A stretch of DNA of 64,000 bases from Nitrososphaerota archaeon (GTDB lineage: Archaea; Thermoproteota; Nitrososphaeria; Conexivisphaerales; UBA164): contig JAMCTX010000002.1 of the NCBI GenBank assembly GCA_023381255.1, positions 1 to 64,000 of the forward strand. Reading direction: 5' to 3'. Within the stretch, counting starts at the first letter, position 1. Every line of letters begins with the position of its first letter. Below the pieces are notes generated by a model that worked only from the letters and a program-made list of their open reading frames with translations, ran no database searches and was not told where the DNA came from. A program made the position numbers and the translations under genes. Below, one piece after another: positions 57,878 to 64,000 of the stretch.

Positions 57878-58780
57878 ATAGGCCACAGAAAGCATCATGC
57901 ACCACATAGAGGATCTTTGGCGTTTTATCCAAGGGTGAGGACGTCTCACATTATGCCCAGGATAAGATACGTTAGTCAGGATAGTAATCTTGGACTAGCG
58001 GCAGCTGTTGGATTAAAGGCTGGTATGGGCCACGCTTTAATTGTCGATGACAGGAGCGGGAGCCCAAATTTTGGCAAACCGCTTTTTGTTTCTTATACGG
58101 TTGTTGCAATTCCTCAAATCAAGGTGGTTGATGCGAAAATTTACAAGGAAATTGACGGGTATCTCAAAAACACCGGTAAGCTGGGACAGGATTCTGATAT
58201 CAAGGGCGCTGATGAAATAAGGGCAATAGCCCAGATTGTCCCCAAGGATTCTGGTTTTTCGCAGAAAAAACCGTTTGAAATTGAAATCCCCATTACAGGA
58301 AAAAACAACGAAGAAAAGGCCGAATTTGTAAAAAAGTATATCGGGCAGTCTTTTGACCAAAACGAGGTTCTGTCAAAATGGAGCTATGTAGATATAGTCG
58401 GGATCACTAAGGGCAGAGGGTTTCAGGGACCAGTAAAGAGGTTTGGGATAAAGAGGAAGCAGCACAAATCCAGGAAAAGCGTCAGGGCTGTAGGGACAAT
58501 AGGTCCCTGGCATCCCGCATCCGTAATGTATACTGTTCCAAGAGCCGGGCAAATGGGATACCACAGAAGGACGATATACAACCTGAGAATCATGGGCATT
58601 TCCAAAGAGCCCGGAATTCAGCTTACGACCAAGACAGTAAAAGGCAACTATCTGCTGCTGAAGGGCACCGTGCCAGGACCGGTTGGAAGGCCAGTGGTGA
58701 TAAGGAAGGCAGTGAGGATAAAGGCGCAGGCAAAAATGCCATCCATAATAAATTTAAGCTTAAATGGTGTTAAAATATGA
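57878..58780 (+). CDS. rpl3: Ribosomal protein L3, apparent AUA start
   Basis: 300 residues if read from ATA at 57878: x-GHRKHHAPHRGSLAFYPRVRT, which is the conserved L3 N-terminus. No ATG, GTG or TTG exists in frame between the stop just upstream (TGA at 57869) and the TTG coding for Leu of GSLAFYP (57917). Starting at that TTG would remove the conserved HRGS segment. The rest is a normal archaeal L3 (FGIKRKQHKSRKSVRAVG, GPWHPASVMYTVPRAGQMGYH). Either an AUA start or a one-base sequence error near a GTG at 57868. First gene of the operon. Confidence 0.9.
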   Translation: MGHRKHHAPHRGSLAFYPRVRTSHIMPRIRYVSQDSNLGLAAAVGLKAGMGHALIVDDRSGSPNFGKPLFVSYTVVAIPQIKVVDAKIYKEIDGYLKNTGKLGQDSDIKGADEIRAIAQIVPKDSGFSQKKPFEIEIPITGKNNEEKAEFVKKYIGQSFDQNEVLSKWSYVDIVGITKGRGFQGPVKRFGIKRKQHKSRKSVRAVGTIGPWHPASVMYTVPRAGQMGYHRRTIYNLRIMGISKEPGIQLTTKTVKGNYLLLKGTVPGPVGRPVVIRKAVRIKAQAKMPSIINLSLNGVKI

Positions 58781-59526
58781 AAGCTCCTGTATATGATTTG
58801 GAAGGAAAAAAGGGAAGAAAAACTGAACTGCCGGAAATATTCGATTCAAGGGTCAATTCCACGCTGATAAATAGGGCATTTTGGATAATGTTTACCCATA
58901 ATTTGCAGCCTCAGGGCAGGGATCCCATGGCAGGAATGAAGGTAAGCGCTTTGTCATGGAATACCGGACATGGCATGTCAAGGATTGCGAGGATAAAAGG
59001 CGCAGGAACCAGAAGGGCAGGGCAGGCCGGCGGGGTTGCCGGCGTCGTAAAGGGAAGGCTAACCCATCCGCCTACTTCATTAAAGGTAGTGTATAAAAAA
59101 ATAAATAAAAGGGAAAAAATCTCGGCAACAATGTCGGCTTTGGCAGCTACCGCAAGTTCAGATATGGTTAGCTTGAGGGGCCATAAGATAGATCAGGACA
59201 TTTCCGTGCCAATCGTTTTAGTAGACGAATTTGAATCGTTATCCAAGACCAAGGATATAATCCAGGCACTTCTAAAGCTAAAGCTAAATGAAGAGCTTGA
59301 AAGGGTAAAGGAAAAAGGCGTGGGGCCGCTGATAGTTACCTCTACCAGGAACAGTTTATACAGGGCTGCCAATAACATATCAGGCCTTGAAGCTGTTACT
59401 GCAAGCGACGTCAGCGTTCTGCACCTGGCTCCCGGAGGAGTGCCGGGAAGGCTTGCGATATACACAAAATCTTCATTAAAAGCATTGGCAAAGAGGTTTG
59501 ATGGGGTGGGCGCATATGGACGTTGA
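58777..59526 (+). CDS. rpl4: Ribosomal protein L4
   Basis: 249 residues, starting [20 protein letters not shown], with the conserved loop [19 protein letters not shown] and the C-terminal archaeal extension. Start overlaps the L3 stop by 4 bases (ATGA). Confidence 0.95.
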   Translation: MKAPVYDLEGKKGRKTELPEIFDSRVNSTLINRAFWIMFTHNLQPQGRDPMAGMKVSALSWNTGHGMSRIARIKGAGTRRAGQAGGVAGVVKGRLTHPPTSLKVVYKKINKREKISATMSALAATASSDMVSLRGHKIDQDISVPIVLVDEFESLSKTKDIIQALLKLKLNEELERVKEKGVGPLIVTSTRNSLYRAANNISGLEAVTASDVSVLHLAPGGVPGRLAIYTKSSLKALAKRFDGVGAYGR

Positions 59527-59782
59527 CACAGCTCATAACATAATAAAAGGAGTATACAAGACAGAAAAGAGCGTTGACCTTATTTCAAAGGAGAACAAGC
59601 TGGCCTTTGTTGTTGACAGCAACGCTAATAAACGGCAAATAAAAGAGGCAATTGAATTGTTATACGATGTAAAGGTTGTTCAGGTAAATGTATTGAAGGG
59701 AATAAAGGGTAAAAAGGCCTATGCAAAGCTGGCGCCGCAGAATCTGGCAAGCGAGCTGGCAACGAAATTAAGCGTGATTTAA
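59516..59782 (+). CDS. rpl23: Ribosomal protein L23
   Basis: 88 residues from [20 protein letters not shown], with [20 protein letters not shown] and the usual end [19 protein letters not shown]. Overlaps the L4 stop by 11 bases; upstream in-frame Met codons at 59498 lie deeper in L4 and are less likely. Confidence 0.95.
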   Translation: MDVDTAHNIIKGVYKTEKSVDLISKENKLAFVVDSNANKRQIKEAIELLYDVKVVQVNVLKGIKGKKAYAKLAPQNLASELATKLSVI

Positions 59783-59783
59783 A

Positions 59784-60497
59784 ATGGGAAAGCATATTCT
59801 AACCCAAAGAAGGGGAAGGGGGACACCCCAGTTCCGTTCAAGAAAAACTGCAAAGGTAAGTTCAACCAGGTACCCGATAACTGACCCCTCTAAGACCGTG
59901 GAATATACGGTAAGAAACATAATACATGAAAGCGGAAGGCTTGCCCCATTGATGGTTGTATATGGGCAGGGTCATACGTACTATCTGCCGGCGGTAAAAG
60001 GACTGGAAGAAGGCAGAAAAATATTCATAGGCCCGGGGGCGCCTGTAAAGGACGGCAACATAATTCCTGTTGGCAATTTGCCTGAAGGAAGCCTCGTTTA
60101 TAATATTGAGAAAGTGCTGAACGATGGCGGCAAATTTGTTAAAAGCGCCGGGGGATATGCCATTATAATGGGCCATGAAGCAGGGTGGACAAGCATCAAA
60201 ATGCCATCAGGAAAAAAGATAACGTTTCCATCAAGCGTCAGGGCAACTGTCGGGATAGTCGCAGGGGGCGGAGTAAATGAAAAACCCATACTCAAAGCCA
60301 CACTGCACAAGATGACTATGAGGGCAAGGGGAAGGAAATATCCAACCGTAAGGGGAATTGCGATGTCTGCAGTTTACCATCCGCATGGCGGAGGGAGGCA
60401 CCAGCATCCAGGCAAATCTACAACAGTTTCAAGGCTAACGCCGCCAGGCAGAAAGGTCGGCAACATTGCAGCCAGGAAGACAGGCAGGGGCAAGTGA
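59784..60497 (+). CDS. rpl2: Ribosomal protein L2
   Basis: 237 residues, starting MGKHILTQRRGRGTPQFRSR, with MPSGKKITFPSSVRATVGIV and the peptidyl-transferase-proximal loop RGIAMSAVYHPHGGGRHQHP, containing the conserved His. Starts one base after the L23 stop. Confidence 0.96.
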   Translation: MGKHILTQRRGRGTPQFRSRKTAKVSSTRYPITDPSKTVEYTVRNIIHESGRLAPLMVVYGQGHTYYLPAVKGLEEGRKIFIGPGAPVKDGNIIPVGNLPEGSLVYNIEKVLNDGGKFVKSAGGYAIIMGHEAGWTSIKMPSGKKITFPSSVRATVGIVAGGGVNEKPILKATLHKMTMRARGRKYPTVRGIAMSAVYHPHGGGRHQHPGKSTTVSRLTPPGRKVGNIAARKTGRGK

Positions 60498-60543
60498 ACA
60501 TGACAGAAATATTTTTATTTAGCGCGGTTTGGAGTGGGTCTTA

Positions 60544-60933
60544 ATGCCAAGGGAATTCAAATACCGCGGATACTCTGCAAATGACCTGGTTAATATGCCG
60601 TATGATCAGCTTTTTCAGATACTCCCCTCCAGAGCCAGAAGAAGCCTGAACAGGCTTGGTTCAGAAATGAATCCGGGCAAAAAGGTTCTTTTTGAAAAGC
60701 TCAAACTGGAGAGGGAAACGACAAAAACCCATGACCGCGACACAGTAATTTTGCCGTTCATGATCGGCAAGAAGCTGTCCGTATATACAGGCAAGGAATT
60801 TGTTCAAATAGAAATAAAACCTGAGATGATAGGGCACTATCTTGGGGAATACGTAAGCCCGATAAAGAAAGTAGTTCATGGAACGCCAGGAATCGGTGCA
60901 AGCAGAAGCTCGCTATACGTTCCGCTCAAATGA
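60544..60933 (+). CDS. rps19: Ribosomal protein S19
   Basis: 129 residues from MPREFKYRGYSANDLVNMP. The conserved core THDRDTVILPFMIGKKLSVYTGKEF and GEYVSP...HGTPGIGASRSS is complete. Last gene of this block: L22 and S3, which normally follow in the S10 operon, are absent, and a convergent gene overlaps its last 8 bases. Confidence 0.95.
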   Translation: MPREFKYRGYSANDLVNMPYDQLFQILPSRARRSLNRLGSEMNPGKKVLFEKLKLERETTKTHDRDTVILPFMIGKKLSVYTGKEFVQIEIKPEMIGHYLGEYVSPIKKVVHGTPGIGASRSSLYVPLK

Positions 60934-61849
60934 TTTCATAAACGCCGCCTGCAACTTCCGTCTTTTTTACAGTTACACTTATGTTAAATTTGCCATAGAT
61001 TTTTGCTATTACGCTTTCAAAATTTTCATTTGACGATAAAATTAAGAGAGAAGGCCCGGCACCGCTCAAACAGACGCCGTCGGCGCCATTGCTTATGAGC
61101 CCCGCCTTTATTTCATCAAAAAAAGGAATCAAAGATGCCCCTGCCCTCATTTTCTGGTGGTAGCTATCTTCGTTTATTGCTGCTGCAATGTCAGCATAGT
61201 CCCCGTACAGGACGCCCTTTACCAGCTTTATGAGCGCATATTTCTCATTTACGTACTGCGCAAAATCAACAGGCTGGCCCAGCGACGCCCTGGCCTTTTT
61301 TGTTTTTGATTCGCTGATTTTGACGTCTGGAATGGCAACGTAGAACCTCATGTTTCTGTATATTGAAAAGGCGTTAAACGGGTTTTTTGAATAAACAAAC
61401 GAAAAGCCTCCCAACAGGCTTGCCGAAACGTTATCGGCATGGGGCGTTCCCGAAAATGCGCCCTCCGCTTTCGCGGCTATGTCCACAAGCTCGTTTAAAT
61501 CCAGCCTGGAATTTATCATCAGGTTCGCCGCAAACGCGCCTGCCGCGGCCGAAGCGCCGCTTGAACCCAGCCCCCTGCCTGCTGGTATTCCTTTGATGAG
61601 CTTTACATCAATTCCAAAACCAGTTCCGGCCCTTTCGAAAACCTCCCTGGCAGCTATTGTGGCTGTGTTCTCAGCCGGAACTTCGCCCATTCCCGTTACT
61701 GTGCTGTTTATTTTATCGCTTCCGTTGTAGGCCATTTCAACTTCATCATAGAACGCATCAAGCGCGACGGCAGCCGTGTCAAATCCGGCAGAAAGGTTGG
61801 CCGAACTGCTGTACGCCCTTACTTTTACCCTTTTCCTTGAAGGCTTCAT
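60926..61849 (-). CDS. thrB: Homoserine kinase
   Basis: 307 residues of the GHMP family: N-terminal ASSANLSAGFDTAAVALDAF, ATP loop KGIPAGRGLGSSGASAAAGA, GTPHADNVSASLLGGF and the C-terminal GVCLSGAGPSLLIL. Phosphorylates homoserine for threonine synthesis. The order of signature motifs favours ThrB over other GHMP kinases. Start overlaps the upstream gene by 4 bases. Confidence 0.9.
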   Translation of the reverse strand: MKPSRKRVKVRAYSSSANLSAGFDTAAVALDAFYDEVEMAYNGSDKINSTVTGMGEVPAENTATIAAREVFERAGTGFGIDVKLIKGIPAGRGLGSSGASAAAGAFAANLMINSRLDLNELVDIAAKAEGAFSGTPHADNVSASLLGGFSFVYSKNPFNAFSIYRNMRFYVAIPDVKISESKTKKARASLGQPVDFAQYVNEKYALIKLVKGVLYGDYADIAAAINEDSYHQKMRAGASLIPFFDEIKAGLISNGADGVCLSGAGPSLLILSSNENFESVIAKIYGKFNISVTVKKTEVAGGVYEII

Positions 61850-62742
61850 TTGCTGCTCACCCCTATCCTGTCCAGAATTTCAGTTGCGACTTTCATGTCA
61901 GCCAGCCCTTCATCGATGCCTGCGGGGAACTTGCCTCCGCCGAGATATTTAATGAAAGCCTGGTCTTCGTCTTTTAGCAGATCGTCCTCGTTTCCGCCCT
62001 TTGTTATTTTTTTGCCGCCCATCGTGCAGCTTGACTCACGAGATATAAAATTGGAGGAGACAACGGCGTCAGAACAAACGCCTATCCCCATCCTGAGCCT
62101 TTCCCTGGATGCCCACGAGGCCACCAGGTGCGCGGTTCCCCCGCTGCCTTCAAGGGTTGATGTTACAAAGACTTCCCTTCCGCCCTCATCCTTTTCACTC
62201 CACGCGCTCAATACCGTGAGCTGGCCGAAAATGCGGTTTGCTATGTTGATATCATGAATCATCGTGTCCAAAACAACCCCCACGTCCCTGATTCTTTCGG
62301 GGCGCCTTCCAACCCTGTAGAGTGCAACGGATTTGGCGTCTTTGCGTTCAAGGCAGTCTATCAGAGATATAACGGCCGGGTTAAACCTTTCTTCATAGCC
62401 AATTGCCAGCCTGCTTTCGCTATTCATCGCATTTTTTATTGCAAGCGCCTGTTCCAGGTTTACGGCAAGGGGTTTTTCAATCAGGAGGCCCTTGCCGGCT
62501 TTTAGAATTTTTACGGCGATCTGCGAGTGGGTTGAGGCCGGCGTGGCCAAAACTATTCCATTAACATCCGATCTGAGCATTTCATCAAGATCCTGCAGCG
62601 CCCTTACACCGTATCGGTCTGCAATGGTTTTTGCCCTGCTGAAGTCAACATCGTAAATGCAGCAAAGTGCTTTGAGGTTGCTGAGCGCATTTGCATGGTT
62701 AGACCCCCACATTCCCGCACCTATTACACCAATTTTGGTCAT
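61846..62742 (-). CDS. Gfo/Idh/MocA-family oxidoreductase
   Basis: 298 residues from MTKIGVIGAGMWGSNHANAL (Rossmann GAGMWG). Then GIVLATPASTHSQIAV, the EKPLAV motif with catalytic Lys, and IHDINIANRIFGQL with the catalytic-type His/Asp. NAD(P)-dependent sugar or sugar-nucleotide dehydrogenase; UDP-GlcNAc 3-dehydrogenase-like enzymes are possible. A start eight codons upstream (62766) is possible. Co-transcribed with thrB. Confidence 0.85.
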   Translation of the reverse strand: MTKIGVIGAGMWGSNHANALSNLKALCCIYDVDFSRAKTIADRYGVRALQDLDEMLRSDVNGIVLATPASTHSQIAVKILKAGKGLLIEKPLAVNLEQALAIKNAMNSESRLAIGYEERFNPAVISLIDCLERKDAKSVALYRVGRRPERIRDVGVVLDTMIHDINIANRIFGQLTVLSAWSEKDEGGREVFVTSTLEGSGGTAHLVASWASRERLRMGIGVCSDAVVSSNFISRESSCTMGGKKITKGGNEDDLLKDEDQAFIKYLGGGKFPAGIDEGLADMKVATEILDRIGVSSK

Positions 62743-62785
62743 TTTTTCCATAATAGTTTTACACATGGTTTAATAAAGCTTCACC

Positions 62786-63271
62786 ATGGACCCCGTTGAT
62801 CTGTTGCTTTACGAACATTCAGCGCTGAGAGTTCTCAAATCCGAATGGGAAGGCGGATATCAGAGAGTGGACTTTAAAATGTTGAACGACTTTGTGGTCA
62901 ACCATCATGCCAGGGTGGAGGACGTTTATGTCTTCCCCATGATCAAGGCCTCCAATCCGGATGACCTTGAACTGGCAAAAAACGTTGACAGAATAAGCGC
63001 CGACCATAAATTAATCGAGACGCTAGGAAGCAACATAGTAAAGTGGATCAGCAGCAACGATACAGATATGCTGAAAAGGAGAATCCCGGTCTACTGGAAA
63101 ATACTTTCGGAGCACAACATGACAGAAGAAAAAACTGTATTTTACAGGCTGAAGGGCACCCTGGACAGCGTAAACGGCATAGTCGAAAGCATAAAATCAT
63201 TTGGAATAGATGAATACATTAAAATTACAGGCATTTCCAGTTCAATGCTGGAGATGTATTTTTCGCCATGA
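62786..63271 (+). CDS. Hemerythrin-like HHE-domain protein
   Basis: 161 residues, four-helix bundle. Probable iron ligands: His in LLLYEHSALR, NHHARVEDVYVFPMI (His and Glu), DHKLIETL and EHNMTEEKTVFY. Likely a non-heme di-iron O2/NO-binding or stress protein. Starts in the divergent gap after the Gfo/Idh gene and overlaps the hydrolase gene by 4 bases. Confidence 0.85.
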   Translation: MDPVDLLLYEHSALRVLKSEWEGGYQRVDFKMLNDFVVNHHARVEDVYVFPMIKASNPDDLELAKNVDRISADHKLIETLGSNIVKWISSNDTDMLKRRIPVYWKILSEHNMTEEKTVFYRLKGTLDSVNGIVESIKSFGIDEYIKITGISSSMLEMYFSP

Positions 63272-63858
63272 GCAAGGAAGTAAATATTGACATAGACGGA
63301 TACAACGTAAGGTATTTTGAAAAGGGCACGGGAAAGCCGGTTGTAATCCTGCACGGGGCTTCTTTCAACGCCGAAATATGGGTTAAAACCGGAACCCTGG
63401 ATGCGATAGCCGGTTCCGGCTGGAGGCCGATTTCCGTGGACATGCCAGGGTTCGGGAAAACCGAGCGCGGCGGATATGACACCGTTGCGTCGTTTCTTGA
63501 CAGGCTTTTCGGGAAACTCGGCATAGAGAAGGCGGTTATCGCAGGGGCGTCGCTGGGGGGAAGGGAGGCACTTGCATTCTCGGTCAAATACCCGCAGAGG
63601 GTGACCGGGCTGGTTCTCGTTGGCGCGGTAAGCGTGTGGATGTATGAGGACATGCTTGAAAGGATAAAGGGGGTGCCCGCGCTGCTGATCTGGGGAAGCG
63701 AAGATAACATATCGCCAAAGGAGAATTACCAGATAATCATGAAGCATCTGACGAATTCCAGGCTTGCTATAATAGGAAAAATACACCCCTGCTATCTTGA
63801 AGAGCCCGCTAAATTTAACATGGAACTGACGGATTTTCTAAAATCCATTACTGCTTAG
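63268..63858 (+). CDS. Alpha/beta-fold hydrolase
   Basis: 196 residues. Oxyanion strand VVILHGASFNAEIW, nucleophile elbow AGASLGGREAL (G-x-S-x-G with Ser), acid in LLIWGSEDNISPKENY and catalytic His in IIGKIHPCYLEEP. Compact, with almost no lid domain. Substrate unknown. Overlaps the hemerythrin-like gene by 4 bases (ATGA). Confidence 0.87.
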   Translation: MSKEVNIDIDGYNVRYFEKGTGKPVVILHGASFNAEIWVKTGTLDAIAGSGWRPISVDMPGFGKTERGGYDTVASFLDRLFGKLGIEKAVIAGASLGGREALAFSVKYPQRVTGLVLVGAVSVWMYEDMLERIKGVPALLIWGSEDNISPKENYQIIMKHLTNSRLAIIGKIHPCYLEEPAKFNMELTDFLKSITA

Positions 63859-64000
63859 CTGCCAGTTTATTTTTTATGGAACAAAACGAGCATATTTCCC
63901 TGTCCTTCGTAGTCGGCCTGCCGCACAGCTTGCACCTTCCCACATCTTCATCCCTTGAATATATGTCATGAAGGGCAGGCCTTATCTGCTTTTCAAACGT
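63848..64000 (-). CDS. C-terminal zinc ribbon of a protein, partial (5' part outside window)
   Basis: The minus strand is open from the window edge to a TAA at 63848 and encodes IRPALHDIYSRDEDVG followed by CKLCGRPTTK and CSFCSIKNKL, a CxxC...CxxC zinc ribbon. This end resembles that of PP-loop tRNA-thiolation proteins and other archaeal RNA-modifying enzymes, but the main domain is not visible. Overlaps the hydrolase gene end by 11 bases. Confidence 0.6.
   Translation of the reverse strand, partial: TFEKQIRPALHDIYSRDEDVGRCKLCGRPTTKDREICSFCSIKNKLAAKQ

Overview
The window is archaeal. Supporting genes include archaeal ribosomal proteins L3-L4-L23-L2-S19, RNA polymerase subunit K, exosome subunit Csl4, an MptE-type pterin kinase, AMP phosphorylase, an eIF2B-like/ribose-1,5-bisphosphate isomerase protein and an AglH-type dolichyl-phosphate GlcNAc-1-P transferase. 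Many genes have a TATA-like box 25-30 bases before the start codon, as expected for leaderless archaeal transcripts. HemY-type protoporphyrinogen oxidase, glycerate 2-kinase and large secreted phosphoesterases make a Thermoplasmata-like acidophile my best guess. This assignment is an inference.

Bases 1 to about 17,330 are an integrated mobile element (virus or plasmid) that runs off the left edge. It ends on the right with a tyrosine recombinase carrying a C-terminal zinc ribbon. Almost all its genes are on the minus strand. From the ribbon-helix-helix gene at 15456 down to 2677 they form one very tight operon in which 23 of 27 junctions are 4-base start/stop overlaps. The operon carries a replication-type P-loop ATPase, a Rad52/Erf-like annealing protein, two candidate nucleases, a DUF5131 protein and many small unknowns. 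A divergent control region (15457-15568) with three TGTTGCAAYA palindromes separates the operon from an AbrB-like gene. A second small cluster (1-2471) encodes secreted or membrane proteins.

The outstanding feature lies inside this operon. Positions 12593-13625 hold 58 alternating 9-base boxes (29 TGGCTCGCT-like, 29 TGGGTATCT-like) on a strict 18-base lattice, separated by unrelated 9-base spacers, giving a 36-base unit with two spacers. Directly downstream (11711-12562) is a protein with a Nop/IS110 (Transposase_20)-like domain and no visible nuclease domain. This is the architecture of TIGR-Tas (tandem interspaced guide RNA) systems, known from phages and parasitic bacteria, here on an archaeal element. 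The box pattern survives a 16-base irregularity that changes the reading frame, which points to a DNA/RNA-level role rather than a repeat protein alone.

From 17.4 kb on the window is chromosome: Rieske protein, secreted phosphoesterase, LeuCD, cation exchanger, glycerate kinase, glycosyltransferases, MoaA, glutamate 5-kinase, AMP phosphorylase, two NUDIX enzymes, nucleotide-sugar dehydrogenase, carbamoyltransferase, GPN GTPase, tRNA thiolation enzyme, AglH, PhoU-like regulator, Csl4, Mrp, protoporphyrinogen oxidase, adenosine-specific kinase, RpoK, radical SAM/SPASM protein, TSUP transporter, MptE, alcohol dehydrogenase, the first part of the S10 ribosomal operon (broken after S19), homoserine kinase and others. 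AMP phosphorylase and the isomerase-like protein would act in succession in archaeal nucleotide degradation. Three tRNA genes are visible: Gly(CCC), Arg(GCG) and a Gly(TCC) with unusual C33 and C55. Other oddities are an apparent AUA start for L3, a 34-base perfect palindrome, and a 26-base operator-like palindrome shared by the exchanger gene and an HTH regulator gene.
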